NCBI RefSeq assembly: GCF_022758235.1
Contig: NZ_JALEBG010000001.1
Coordinates: 744,001-808,000, forward strand
Reading direction: 5' to 3'
DNA length: 64,000 nucleotides
DNA from: Pontibacter liquoris
Lineage (GTDB): Bacteria > Bacteroidota > Bacteroidia > Cytophagales > Hymenobacteraceae
Each line of letters begins with the position of its first letter. Position 1 is the first letter of the stretch. A program made the position numbers and the translations under genes. The notes under the pieces were generated by a model. It was not told the origin of the DNA, ran no database searches, and saw only the letters and a list, made by a program, of their open reading frames with translations. This document shows positions 43,167-52,119 of this stretch, one piece after another.

Positions 43167-44561
43167 ATGGCATCAAAATACGATTTAGTAGTGGTTGGAA
43201 GCGGCCCGGGCGGCTATGTAGCTGCTATCCGTGCAGCCCAGCTGGGTATGACAGTAGGCGTGATCGAGCGCGAGTCGCTGGGTGGTATCTGCCTGAACTG
43301 GGGCTGTATCCCAACAAAAGCACTGCTAAAGAGCGCAAACGTTTTCGAATATATCAACCATGCTGCTGATTATGGCATTACGGTGGCCGATGCTTCCGTT
43401 GATTTTGGTGCTGTGATCAAGCGCAGCCGCGGTGTAGCCGACGGCATGAGCAAAGGCATTCAGTTCCTGTTCCGCAAAAACAAGATCGATGCGATCATGG
43501 GAACAGGCAAAGTAGTAGCCAAAGGAAAAGTAGAAGTAACAAACGCCGAAGGGAAGAAAGAGACCATCGAGGCGACCAATATCATACTGGCAACAGGCGC
43601 CCGCTCGCGCGAGCTGCCGAACCTGCCCATCGACGGCAAAAAGATCATCGGCTACCGTCAGGCTATGGCCCTGGATAAAATGCCTGAGAGCATGGTGGTG
43701 GTTGGCTCCGGCGCCATTGGCGTGGAGTTCGCTTATTTCTACAACGCCATGGGCACCAAGGTAACCGTAGTGGAGTATCTGCCCAACGTGGTGCCGGTAG
43801 AGGATGAGGAAGTATCCCGCCAGCTGGCCAAGTCGTTCAAGAAAGCAGGCATCAACATCATGACCGAGTCTTCGGTAGAGTCGGTGGACACCAGCGGCAA
43901 CCTGTGCAAAGTGCAGGTGAAAACAGCCAAAGGCACCGAAACGCTGGAAGCGGAAGTCGTACTGTCGGCCGTCGGCATCCAGACAAACCTGGAGAACATT
44001 GGCCTGGAAGAGCTGGGCATTAAAGTAGACCGTGGCCGCGTGGTAGTGGACGAGTTCTACAAAACCAACGTGGATGGCATTTATGCAATCGGCGACATCG
44101 TGCCGGGCCCTGCCCTTGCGCACGTAGCCTCTGCCGAAGGCATTATCTGTGTAGAGAAACTGGCCGGGCACAACCCCGAGCCGCTGAACTATGGCAACAT
44201 ACCGGGCTGTACGTACTGCACGCCTGAAATTGCCTCTGTAGGCTTAACCGAAAAAGCAGCCCGCGAGCAAGGCCTGGAGATCCTGGTTGGCAAGTTTCCG
44301 TTCTCTGCCTCAGGCAAGGCAAGCGCGGCCGGTACAAAAGACGGGTTCGTGAAAGTGATCTTCGATGCCAAGTATGGCGAGTTCCTGGGCGCGCACATGA
44401 TCGGTAACAACGTAACTGAAATGATAGCGGAAGTTGTGGTAGCGCGTAAGCTGGAGACCACCGGCCATGAGATCATCAAGGCGGTGCACCCGCACCCAAC
44501 CATGAGCGAAGCCATTATGGAAGCAACGGCTGCCGCCTACGGTGAAGTGATCCACCTGTAA
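43167..44561 (+). CDS. lpdA: Dihydrolipoyl dehydrogenase (E3)
   Basis: A 464-residue flavoprotein disulfide reductase from ATG 43167. VVVGSGPGGYVAA binds FAD, GGICLNWGCIPTK holds the redox Cys pair 42 and 47, VVVGSGAIGVEFAYFY binds NAD, and HPHPTMSEA near the C-terminus gives the catalytic His443-Glu448 pair. It reoxidises lipoamide in pyruvate, 2-oxoglutarate or branched-chain dehydrogenase complexes or in the glycine system. No E1/E2 gene is adjacent, so it may serve several complexes. A proper promoter and terminator bracket it, so it is monocistronic. Confidence 0.97.
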   Translation: MASKYDLVVVGSGPGGYVAAIRAAQLGMTVGVIERESLGGICLNWGCIPTKALLKSANVFEYINHAADYGITVADASVDFGAVIKRSRGVADGMSKGIQFLFRKNKIDAIMGTGKVVAKGKVEVTNAEGKKETIEATNIILATGARSRELPNLPIDGKKIIGYRQAMALDKMPESMVVVGSGAIGVEFAYFYNAMGTKVTVVEYLPNVVPVEDEEVSRQLAKSFKKAGINIMTESSVESVDTSGNLCKVQVKTAKGTETLEAEVVLSAVGIQTNLENIGLEELGIKVDRGRVVVDEFYKTNVDGIYAIGDIVPGPALAHVASAEGIICVEKLAGHNPEPLNYGNIPGCTYCTPEIASVGLTEKAAREQGLEILVGKFPFSASGKASAAGTKDGFVKVIFDAKYGEFLGAHMIGNNVTEMIAEVVVARKLETTGHEIIKAVHPHPTMSEAIMEATAAAYGEVIHL

Positions 44562-44580
44562 GCTATCTTTTAAGGCACCT

Positions 44581-44615
44581 AAAAACGGCGGAAAGAGGTT
44601 CTTTCCGCCGTTTTT
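44581..44615 (+). terminator. Terminator of lpdA
   Basis: AAAAACGGCGGAAAGA pairs with TCTTTCCGCCGTTTTT around GGT-type loop bases, 19 bp after the stop. Confidence 0.9.
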
Positions 44616-45033
44616 ATTTATAGATTTTATACTTGGTTTACCGGAAACAGGACAAGGACGTGATGGAAACGGGCGCTTTCTTCTGATAGCATCCGGCTAT
44701 ACTTTACAAGGCGCCAGCTTATGGCACTGTTTTGGCAGCATAAGATACGGCTGCCTTACTGCGAAACCGGGCTCAACATGGGCAAAGCGCTTGCCGGCAG
44801 GGAGCTGAAAGCAGGCAGGTATATTTTTGCGCTGGTGCCATACATAACCGTAATGCCATCTTTTATGCCTACATTGTACCCTTGCCTGTGCTGGCACCGG
44901 CTGTTTTTCAGGCTTTCTGTTTTTATAAGAACCCGAAAATTACCTCCGCTTTAGAAATTTAAATTGGACGTTTTTTCTTTTTTAAACGACACGCCCTAAC
45001 ACCAGCACAACCATTAAATTCACTCCTGAGCCT
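44616..45033. other. Long intergenic region upstream of the desaturase gene
   Basis: About 420 bp without a supported gene. A 77-codon open frame at 44721-44954 has partly gene-like codons but an unrecognisable product, so I do not call it. TTTATACTTG and CTATACTTT lie near 44630 and 44700. The right end is AT-rich and leads into the promoter. Confidence 0.5.
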
Positions 45034-45065
45034 TTTGTTTCTCTACGTGTGAGTTCGTATATTTT
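45034..45065 (+). promoter_or_regulatory. Candidate promoter of the fatty-acid desaturase gene
   Basis: TTTG at 45034-45037 and TATATTTT at 45058-45065 (7 of 8 matches to TAnnTTTG) are 20 bp apart, with the ATG at 45087. Confidence 0.4.
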
Positions 45066-45086
45066 CACACAAACAGAAACCGCTAC

Positions 45087-46199
45087 ATGAAGTTGAAGAG
45101 TAAAATAAAGTTCGTTAACAAAGATAAAAGCCTGTTTTTTCCGACGCTTCGCAAACGCGTAGACCAGTATTTCGAAGAACGCAACCTGGCACGCACCGCC
45201 AATACGGCCATGATAGTGAAGAGCGTTATACTTATACTATGCTACGTGCTGCCCTTTGTGCTGCTGCTGGCGCTGACGCCTTCGCCGGGCATAAGCCTGC
45301 TGCTGTGGTTTGTAATGGGCCTGGGCGTGGCCGGCATTGGCATGAGCGTGATGCACGACGCCAACCACGGCGCATACTCGCGCAACCAACGGGTAAATTA
45401 CCTCATGAGCCATACCCTGAACCTGGTAGGCGGCTCGGCCTTTAACTGGAAACTGCAGCACAATATTCTGCATCATACTTATACCAATGTAGTGGATATG
45501 GACGAAGACATTCAGGACCGCCTGGTGCTGCGTTTCTCCCCTCATACCAAAGTTAAGTTCTTCCACCAGCTGCAATGGCTGTATGCCTTCGTGTTTTACG
45601 GGCTGCTGACGTTGTATTGGGTGCTGGCCAAAGACTTTGTGCAGTATGTGCTGTTCAAAAATAACGGCGTAAACCCGAATTCCGAAGCGAAGAACCGCAG
45701 CATGCTGCTCCGGCTGGTAGTGCTGAAGCTGATGTACTTTTTTGTGATCCTGGGCGTGCCGAGCCTGTTTTTCGGCATTCCGTTTCTGGAGGTGCTGCTG
45801 GGCTTTCTGCTCATGCACTTTGTTGCAGGTATCATCCTGACGGTGGTGTTCCAGCTGGCGCATACCGTGGAGGGCACCAGCCACCCGCGGCCTACCGAGC
45901 ACGGCATCATCGAAAACGACTGGGCCATTCACCAGCTCAATACTACCGTTAACTTTTCGCGCAACAGCAAACTCATCTCCTGGTATGTAGGCGGCCTGAA
46001 CTTCCAGATCGAGCATCACCTCTTTCCGCGGGTATGTCATGTGCACTACCCGGCCATTGCCGAAATTGTGCGCGAAACAGCTGCTGAATTTGGTATTCCA
46101 TACCTGGAGAACGAGACCTTTACGCAGGCAGTGCGCTCGCATATTGCCACCTTGCACCGCTTTGGCCGGCTGCCAGGGTTAAATGAGGCCATTGGCTGA
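45087..46199 (+). CDS. Membrane fatty-acid desaturase (acyl-CoA/acyl-lipid front-end type)
   Basis: A 370-residue di-iron membrane desaturase. Three histidine boxes are complete: HDANHG (90-95), HNILHH (125-130) and QIEHHLFP near 305; the Q in the third box is typical of linoleoyl-CoA/delta-5/6-like enzymes. Hydrophobic segments lie at about 43-65, 70-90, 190-210 and 215-245, with the histidines facing the cytoplasm. It introduces a cis double bond, probably for membrane fluidity. There is no fused cytochrome b5 domain, so the electron donor is separate. Confidence 0.94.
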   Translation: MKLKSKIKFVNKDKSLFFPTLRKRVDQYFEERNLARTANTAMIVKSVILILCYVLPFVLLLALTPSPGISLLLWFVMGLGVAGIGMSVMHDANHGAYSRNQRVNYLMSHTLNLVGGSAFNWKLQHNILHHTYTNVVDMDEDIQDRLVLRFSPHTKVKFFHQLQWLYAFVFYGLLTLYWVLAKDFVQYVLFKNNGVNPNSEAKNRSMLLRLVVLKLMYFFVILGVPSLFFGIPFLEVLLGFLLMHFVAGIILTVVFQLAHTVEGTSHPRPTEHGIIENDWAIHQLNTTVNFSRNSKLISWYVGGLNFQIEHHLFPRVCHVHYPAIAEIVRETAAEFGIPYLENETFTQAVRSHIATLHRFGRLPGLNEAIG

Positions 46200-46213
46200 T
46201 ATATGAAAAAATT

Positions 46214-46258
46214 AAAACAAAAGCGGCGGGGAGGAAACTTCCCGCCGCTTTTGTTTTA
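46214..46258 (+). terminator. Terminator of the desaturase gene
   Basis: AAAACAAAAGCGGCGGGGA pairs with TCCCGCCGCTTTTGTTTT with one mismatch, loop GGAAAC-like, starting 14 bp after the stop. Confidence 0.9.
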
Positions 46259-46285
46259 ATTTTATAGTTTCAAATCTAACACCTC

Positions 46286-46807
46286 ATGTCGCACATTGAT
46301 ATCCGTCCCTGCACCGGGCAGGAACTGCATACTTTACAGGATATTGCCATTAACGCCTACGGCGATCATTATTTATACTTGTGGTACGATGGCGGGGCCT
46401 GGTACCTGGAGCGCAGCTTTAGCGAGAACACGCTCAAAAAAGAACTGGCCGATCCAAACGCCGCTTTCTTCCTTATTTATGACCAGGACCAGCTAACCGG
46501 CTTTCTCAAACTCAACATCGATGCACCCCTGGATAACTACCCTGCCCGGGAGGCGCTGGAGCTGGAACGTATTTACCTTACCAAAGCCGCGTCGGGCAAA
46601 GGCATTGGGCGCGAGGTGGTGCGCTTTACCAAAGCCTATGCGCGGGAACGGGGCAAACGCCTGATCTGGTTAAAAGCCATGGACAGCAGCCGCTCTGTGC
46701 AGTTTTATGAGCAGAACGGTTTCCGGAAATGCGGCACCTATACCCTGGATTTTGAGCAGATGAAACCCGAGTACCGTGGCATGTACGTATTACAAACCGA
46801 GCTATAG
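46286..46807 (+). CDS. GNAT-family N-acetyltransferase
   Basis: A 173-residue protein. IRPCTGQELHTLQDIAINAY is the N-terminal part, LELERIYLTKAASGKGIGRE carries the acetyl-CoA loop (G-K-G-I-G), and WLKAMDSSRSVQFYEQNGFR is the conserved C-terminal strand-helix. Similar proteins in Bacteroidota are annotated only as GNAT. Substrate unknown. Confidence 0.92.
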   Translation: MSHIDIRPCTGQELHTLQDIAINAYGDHYLYLWYDGGAWYLERSFSENTLKKELADPNAAFFLIYDQDQLTGFLKLNIDAPLDNYPAREALELERIYLTKAASGKGIGREVVRFTKAYARERGKRLIWLKAMDSSRSVQFYEQNGFRKCGTYTLDFEQMKPEYRGMYVLQTEL

Positions 46808-46902
46808 CAACAGCAGCAAAAAGGAAGAGTAGACCAATGTAGCTACATTAAACTTTGGGGTGGTGGTTGCTGTTGTAAAGAATACCCATACCTTGGCTAT
46901 AG

Positions 46903-47901
46903 ATGAAAGAAGACGCTTTGACAATACCTTATTACGATATACTGATTATCGGCGCAGGCCCGATCGGGCTTGCTACCGCACTGGAGGCGCAGCAGGCCGG
47001 ACTTAGCTACCTGATCGTGGAGAAAGGCTGCCTGGTAAACTCGCTCTACCATTACCCGCTCAACATGACGTTTTTCTCCACCGCCGACCGGCTGGAGATT
47101 GGCGGCATCCCGTTTGCCTCCATCCACTCAAAGCCTAACCGGGCGGAGGCTATGGAGTACTACCGCCGCGTAGCCGATACCCGCAAGCTCAACATGCACT
47201 TGTTCGAAGAGGTGAACGGGATGGAGCCCCAAGGCGACTTGTACCGCATCAGCACCAGCAAAGGGGCATACCTGGCCCGCAACGTGGTAGTGGCCGTCGG
47301 ATTTTACGGCAAGCCCAACGTGCTGCACATCCCCGGCGAGGAGCTGGAGAAAGTACGTCATTATTATTTCGACCCACATTTTTATTACCGCCAGAAAGTA
47401 GTGGTGGTGGGGGCCAACAACTCGGCGGCCGATGCGGCCCTGGAAACCTGGCGCAAAGGTGCCGAAGTGACCCTGGTGGTGCGCCAACCTGAACTTGGAA
47501 GTATAAAATACTGGACCAAGCCTGATCTGGAGAACCGCATCAAGGCCGGCGAGATCACCTGTTATTTCTCTTCCAGCCTAACTGAGGTCCGGGAGCGGGA
47601 AGTAGATATCGAAACGCCTGAAGGCAAACTGACGCTGGCCAACGACTTTGTGCTGGCCATGACCGGCTATCAGCCCGACTTCAGCTTTCTGGAGCGGCTG
47701 GGCGTGGCGCTGCTGCCCGACGAAAAGTGCCATCCGCAGTACGACCCCGAAACCATGGAAACCAACTTGCCCAATGTATACCTGGCCGGCGTGATCTGTG
47801 GCGGCCTGGACACGCATGTGTGGTTTATCGAGAACTCGCGCGAGCACGCCGTGAAAATTGTGCAACACATCGTGCACGTACAGAAAGCGGCAGAAGTATA
47901 A
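46903..47901 (+). CDS. ypdA: YpdA-family NADPH-dependent bacillithiol disulfide reductase
   Basis: A 332-residue two-dinucleotide-domain flavoprotein. DILIIGAGPIGLATALEA (FAD, loop 17-22), NMTFFSTADRLEIGGIPF (a YpdA signature), VVVVGANNSAADAALE (NADPH), and LAGVICGGLDTHVWFIENSR at the C-terminus match YpdA. The enzyme reduces oxidised bacillithiol. Bacillithiol synthesis is known in Bacteroidota, but no bsh gene is in this window. It lacks the C-x-x-C pair of thioredoxin reductases. A lone gene with a short upstream gap. Confidence 0.92.
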   Translation: MKEDALTIPYYDILIIGAGPIGLATALEAQQAGLSYLIVEKGCLVNSLYHYPLNMTFFSTADRLEIGGIPFASIHSKPNRAEAMEYYRRVADTRKLNMHLFEEVNGMEPQGDLYRISTSKGAYLARNVVVAVGFYGKPNVLHIPGEELEKVRHYYFDPHFYYRQKVVVVGANNSAADAALETWRKGAEVTLVVRQPELGSIKYWTKPDLENRIKAGEITCYFSSSLTEVREREVDIETPEGKLTLANDFVLAMTGYQPDFSFLERLGVALLPDEKCHPQYDPETMETNLPNVYLAGVICGGLDTHVWFIENSREHAVKIVQHIVHVQKAAEV

Positions 47902-48146
47902 GCCTGGCGTTTGCCGGAACCGCTGGTAAATCGCTTTTAGCTGCCGCGTATGTTCGGCTTAATGCCGGCTTCAAAGCATAGTACAAGTATAATTAGTGCC
48001 TGCTGCTGCACAGGGCGGCACTTGCCGCATCAGGCACAACCAAATGCTGCCGTGTACGTCCACAAGGGGGCACAGCGCAAAACGAGAGCCGGTCCCGGCT
48101 TCTTCCCGGTTATACCTTTATATTAGGATGTACCAATATCTGCTTG
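47902..48146. other. Intergenic region before the helicase promoter
   Basis: About 245 bp with no supported gene. CAAGTATAATTAGT at 47983 is one copy of the frequent heptamer. Otherwise nothing recognisable was seen. Confidence 0.5.
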
Positions 48147-48154
48147 TATCTTTG
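48147..48154 (+). promoter_or_regulatory. -7 promoter element of the DEAD-box helicase gene
   Basis: TATCTTTG matches TAnnTTTG fully and is followed by CACAT. No clear TTTG is found 19-20 bp upstream. It implies a leader of about 175 nt. Confidence 0.55.
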
Positions 48155-48219
48155 CACATTATTCTTTCGCCTGTTTTAGAACTATAGTTAGGTTTTAAAG
48201 GTTAAAGCTACAACAACAG

Positions 48220-48324
48220 GTCGGGAATGGCCTTTATGCAGATAAGCCTGGCTTGTATGCCTTATCTAATTCCGGCCACTTCTCCGCGAAAGCAGCATAC
48301 AAGGTGTTGCGCGGTTTTTTTTAG
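48220..48324 (+). promoter_or_regulatory. Structured 5' leader with terminator-like hairpin before the DEAD-box helicase
   Basis: Three stems are possible in the leader. AGATAAG (48240-48246) pairs with CTTATCT (48261-48267). The loop sequence CTTGTATGC (48252-48260) can instead pair with GCATACAAG (48295-48303). CCGCG (48284-48288) pairs with CGCGG (48310-48314) and is followed at once by eight T (48315-48322), 11 bp before the ATG. The second stem uses the loop of the third, so the folds could compete, as in an attenuator. Confidence 0.45.
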
Positions 48325-48333
48325 AACCATTTG

Positions 48334-49680
48334 ATGACATTCGAGAATCTTAATTTGATTGAGCCAATCCTAAAAGCTCTTAAAACAGAAGGATACACTA
48401 CCCCAACCCCCATCCAGGAAAAATCAATTCCGATTATACTTCAGAAGAAAGACTTATTGGGATGCGCGCAGACAGGCACCGGCAAAACGGCTGCTTTCTC
48501 TATTCCGATCCTGCAGTTGCTTTCTGAAACAAAGAACCTGAATGACCGTGCGCCCCGCAGAATAAAAGCCTTAATCCTGACGCCTACGCGTGAGCTGGCT
48601 CTGCAGATCGGCGAGAGCCTGGCATCCTATGGCAAGCACACCGGCCTGAAGCATACCGTAATTTTTGGTGGCGTGCCGCAGCGCCCGCAAACCGACGCCC
48701 TTCGCGCCGGAATCGATATTCTGGTAGCTACGCCGGGTCGTTTACTCGACCTGATGGCGCAAAAGTATGTGCACCTGGACAGCATCCAGATGTTTGTGCT
48801 GGATGAGGCCGACCGTATGCTGGACATGGGTTTTGTGAACGATGTCCGCAAAGTGCTCAAAGTGCTGCCAGAGAAAAAGCAATCGCTGTTCTTCTCCGCC
48901 ACTATGGCGCCTGAAATTCTGAAACTGGCCAATACCATCCTGGTAGATCCGGCGCAGGTAGAGGTAACACCGGTTTCGTCTACAGCCAATACCATCAAGC
49001 AGGCGGTATACTATGTAAAGAAAAACGACAAGAAACACCTGCTGCTTCACCTGCTTAAAGATGGCTCTATTGACCGTGCGCTGGTATTTACCCGCACCAA
49101 GCATGGCGCCGACCGCGTAGCTAAAGACATGAGCAAAGCGGGCGTGCAGGCCGAAGCCATCCACGGCAACAAGTCGCAGAATGCCCGCGTGCGTGCCCTG
49201 GATAACTTTAAAAAGAGCCAGACCCGTGTGCTGGTTGCCACCGACATTGCCGCCCGCGGCATTGACGTGGACGACCTGAGCCATGTGATCAACTTTGAGC
49301 TGCCCAACGAGCCCGAAACTTATGTGCACCGTATTGGCCGTACCGGTCGTGCCGGCGCCAGCGGCATTGCACTGTCTTTCTGCGATGCAGAAGAGACGCC
49401 ATACCTGGCCAGCATCCAGAAGCTGATCTCCAAAGCAGTGCCCGTAATTGATAACCATCCGTACCCGTTAACAGCAAAGGACTTTGCAGATGCGGCCAGC
49501 ACTATTAAAGAGCAGAAGCAGCAGCGCAGAGGCGGTGGCGGCGGTCGTTCCGGAGGAGGCAATCGTCCAGGCGGTGGCAGCCGACCAGCTGGCAGCAATG
49601 GCAGCAACCCGGGAGGCGGTCAGCGCCAGGGTGGCAACCGCAGCAACGGAAACCGTAACCGAACGCATCAATCAAGCTAA
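48334..49680 (+). CDS. DEAD-box ATP-dependent RNA helicase, RhlE-like
   Basis: A 448-residue helicase from ATG 48334 (a TTG precedes it). Motifs in order: Q motif ([13 protein letters not shown]), I AQTGTGKT, Ia [54 protein letters not shown]. The final 65 residues are a Gly/Arg/Asn-rich tail ([20 protein letters not shown] onward) that should bind RNA. It unwinds RNA in ribosome assembly, decay or cold adaptation. The long structured leader suggests post-transcriptional or temperature control, which is inference. Confidence 0.95.
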   Translation: MTFENLNLIEPILKALKTEGYTTPTPIQEKSIPIILQKKDLLGCAQTGTGKTAAFSIPILQLLSETKNLNDRAPRRIKALILTPTRELALQIGESLASYGKHTGLKHTVIFGGVPQRPQTDALRAGIDILVATPGRLLDLMAQKYVHLDSIQMFVLDEADRMLDMGFVNDVRKVLKVLPEKKQSLFFSATMAPEILKLANTILVDPAQVEVTPVSSTANTIKQAVYYVKKNDKKHLLLHLLKDGSIDRALVFTRTKHGADRVAKDMSKAGVQAEAIHGNKSQNARVRALDNFKKSQTRVLVATDIAARGIDVDDLSHVINFELPNEPETYVHRIGRTGRAGASGIALSFCDAEETPYLASIQKLISKAVPVIDNHPYPLTAKDFADAASTIKEQKQQRRGGGGGRSGGGNRPGGGSRPAGSNGSNPGGGQRQGGNRSNGNRNRTHQSS

Positions 49681-49701
49681 TTAAGCTATAGTATAAAGTA
49701 T

Positions 49702-49739
49702 AAAACGTCCTGCCGGAGATGATCCGGCAGGACGTTTTT
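49702..49739 (+). terminator. Terminator of the helicase gene
   Basis: AAAACGTCCTGCCGGA pairs with TCCGGCAGGACGTTTT (49723-49738) and T5, 21 bp after the stop. TAGTATAAAGTATAAAA lies just before it. Confidence 0.9.
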
Positions 49740-50024
49740 GTTTAACAGCGGCAGAACTTTTACAAACCTCGCAGTGTGCATACCTGCCTTGAAGCATTTC
49801 GGGGCGCCTGCTTGTGTCTTGCCTGCTACCAGGCAGCGCCCCGGGCAGAAAGCCTTCTAAAGTTGAATCTTCGCTTAAAGATTGGTTTTGTGATTGGTAT
49901 AGTGATAATTATCATTATATTTTTTATAATCAACACGTATACTTATAAACTCCCACTCCTCCGCCTGACAAGTATCTTGTCCCTGACCGTACTCCTGGGC
50001 AACCCACTATTACCACAATAAGCT
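49740..50024. other. Intergenic region upstream of the multicopper oxidase gene
   Basis: About 285 bp. GGGGCGC (49801-49807) can pair with GCGCCCC (49836-49842), extended by CTG/CAG with a bulge. The right half is AT-rich (GTATAGTGATAATTATC and following). An open frame at 49776-50021 codes for a chance hydrophobic stretch and I reject it. No full promoter consensus seen. Confidence 0.5.
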
Positions 50025-52061
50025 ATGATATTTTTACGCATTCAACGTGTTCGTGGAACATTCCTCTCATTACTGGTGCTGTTGTTATCGGGCAGTTCGC
50101 TTTTTGCCCAGGCACTGCTGGACCCTGCTGTTGTTCCGAAATTTAAAAATAAGCTGCCGATTCCTGCTGTTATAGACGCTACCAATGGGGGCAATCGATA
50201 TCTTACCATGACCATGTCGCAGTTTAAGCAGGACCTGGGGCTGGGCCTGAAAGATGCAGCCGGCAAACCTGTGCTCACTACTGTCTGGGGGTACAACGGC
50301 CAGTATCCCGGCCCTACCATACTTGCTAAAAAAGATCAACCTATCACAGTAAAATGGCTCAACAGGCTGGTAGACGAAAATAACCAACCTTTGCCGCACC
50401 TGTTGCCTGTGGATAGATCCATTGCATGGGCAGACCCGAAAACACCGGGTGTGCCGCTCGTAACGCACCTGCACGGGGGGCATAACGAATCAGCCAGCGA
50501 CGGACTGCCCGAGGCCTGGTACACGCCATTTGCACAAAGCAAAGGACCGCATTTTGTTAAAGGCGATGAAGTGCCATACTACTATGACAACAACCAGGAC
50601 GCCGCCACGCTGTGGTACCACGACCATGCGCTCGGCATCACCCGCCTGAACGTATACGCCGGGCTCGCTGGCTTTTACCTGTTAACCGATGGGTTTGAAA
50701 ATGGGCTAAGGCGAAGCAAACGATTGCCAAACGAACGCTACGATATTGGCCTGGCCATCCAGGACCGCATGTTCACGACCGACGGGCAACTTTATTATTT
50801 AACGGAGCCGGAAGATAAGGAGGCGCCAGAACCCAGCGTTTTGCCCGAGTTCTTTGGCAACATCATTCTGGTGAATGGCAAAGCCTGGCCTGTGCTGCCT
50901 GTGGAGCCCAGGCAGTACCGTTTCCGGCTGCTGAACGGTTCAGATTCCAGGTTCTATCACCTGAAGCTGACCAGGGGAATAAAAATGTGGCAGATTGGGT
51001 CAGACGGTGGTCTGTTGCCTAAACCCGTTGAACAAACAGAACTGTTAATCGGGCCGGGAGAGCGTAAGGAGGTGATCATTGATTTCTCTGACGCCGCGCT
51101 TTGGAAAAAGACCATTATCATGAAGAATGATGCGCCCATCCCTTACCCGAACGGAGATGATGTGGATGAAGACGATGGCGCGGCACAGATCATGGCCTTT
51201 AAAGTAACTGTGCCGCTCAACCCAGCGTACCCGCTTACGCCGGTTCCTGCCTCCTTCCATAAGCCACTGCCTGTTGTACCAACTGCTGTTAAAACAAGAA
51301 AATTGATCTTATTTGAAGGAGAAGATGCGTTTGGCAGGCTGATGCCAATGCTGGGTACTGTAAACGAGGGTGCCAAGGAGTTTCAAGAACCGGTCACAGA
51401 GAATCCCGCCCTGAACAGCACCGAGATCTGGGAGATCTATAATTTAACGCCGGATACGCACCCAATCCACCTGCACCTGGTGTCTTTCAGGGTGCTCAGC
51501 TCGCAGGAGTTTACCGGTACCGTAAACGAGGAAACAGGCGCCTTGTCGGATATTAAACTGGTGGGCCCGCTAAAAAAACCGGAACCCGGGCAGGACGGTG
51601 AAAAGGATACCTACCCCATTGCCCCCGGCGAAGTAACGCGGTTAGTAGCTACCTTCGACAGAGAAGGCCTGTATGTATGGCATTGCCACATTCTCTCGCA
51701 CGAAGATCATGATATGATGCGGCCATACTATGTGGGCACCATGCCAAACCAGCTGTTGGCAAATACGAAACACCTTATAGATCTTATTTTAAAGCGGGGA
51801 AGTGAGATCTTTACCGTGTATCCAAACCCTTTCTTCGGTTCGGCTACCCTGCAGTTGATGATAGAGGAGCCTGCTGCAGTTGTAGCCTTGCGCCTGTTAG
51901 ACCTGAACGGCAACCAGGTGCTGGAAGTACTAAACCAGCAATTGGAAAAAGGCGAACACCAGCTTGAAATAAAGGGTGACAACCTGCCGAGGGGGATCTA
52001 TGTATGCGAAGTCTCGGTAAACAACCGCCTCTACCGCCAAAAGCTGATCCTGATGAAATAG
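50025..52061 (+). CDS. Secreted multicopper oxidase with type IX secretion C-terminal sorting domain
   Basis: A 678-residue protein. Signal peptide to L-F-A (about 28). Copper motifs: HLHGGH (148-153), WYHDHA (198-202), HPIHLH near 488, and HCHILSHEDHDMM near 553, with T1 Cys, His and Met, as in CotA/bilirubin-oxidase-like enzymes. After about 600 comes a C-terminal domain with VYPNPF, LRLLDLNGNQVLEV and LPRGIYVCEVSVNNRLYRQK, the T9SS type A sorting signal. It is thus exported through the outer membrane and oxidises phenols, metals or bilins using oxygen. No copper chaperone or exporter is adjacent. Confidence 0.95.
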   Translation: MIFLRIQRVRGTFLSLLVLLLSGSSLFAQALLDPAVVPKFKNKLPIPAVIDATNGGNRYLTMTMSQFKQDLGLGLKDAAGKPVLTTVWGYNGQYPGPTILAKKDQPITVKWLNRLVDENNQPLPHLLPVDRSIAWADPKTPGVPLVTHLHGGHNESASDGLPEAWYTPFAQSKGPHFVKGDEVPYYYDNNQDAATLWYHDHALGITRLNVYAGLAGFYLLTDGFENGLRRSKRLPNERYDIGLAIQDRMFTTDGQLYYLTEPEDKEAPEPSVLPEFFGNIILVNGKAWPVLPVEPRQYRFRLLNGSDSRFYHLKLTRGIKMWQIGSDGGLLPKPVEQTELLIGPGERKEVIIDFSDAALWKKTIIMKNDAPIPYPNGDDVDEDDGAAQIMAFKVTVPLNPAYPLTPVPASFHKPLPVVPTAVKTRKLILFEGEDAFGRLMPMLGTVNEGAKEFQEPVTENPALNSTEIWEIYNLTPDTHPIHLHLVSFRVLSSQEFTGTVNEETGALSDIKLVGPLKKPEPGQDGEKDTYPIAPGEVTRLVATFDREGLYVWHCHILSHEDHDMMRPYYVGTMPNQLLANTKHLIDLILKRGSEIFTVYPNPFFGSATLQLMIEEPAAVVALRLLDLNGNQVLEVLNQQLEKGEHQLEIKGDNLPRGIYVCEVSVNNRLYRQKLILMK

Positions 52062-52076
52062 AGATTTATGCTAACC

Positions 52077-52106
52077 AAAAAGCCCCGCCTGGTGTGGGTT
52101 TTTTAC
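52077..52106. terminator. Weak terminator between the oxidase and DMT genes
   Basis: AAAAAGCCC can pair with GGGTTTTTT (one G-U) around a 12-nt loop, followed by T6 on the plus strand. Confidence 0.5.
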
Positions 52107-52119
52107 TTTGAACGGTTGC

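Noticed and set aside
44721..44954. A 77-codon open frame in the gap before the desaturase gene
   Set aside because: The product has no family features, an odd run of Pro, Cys and aromatic residues, and no promoter or start context; the opposite strand is equally open. Kept only as intergenic DNA.
49776..50021. An 81-codon open frame with a very hydrophobic centre before the multicopper oxidase gene
   Set aside because: The hydrophobic run comes from AT-rich promoter DNA (TTATTATAATT-like sequence), the start is GTG inside a hairpin-prone stretch, and the frame runs up to the oxidase start.
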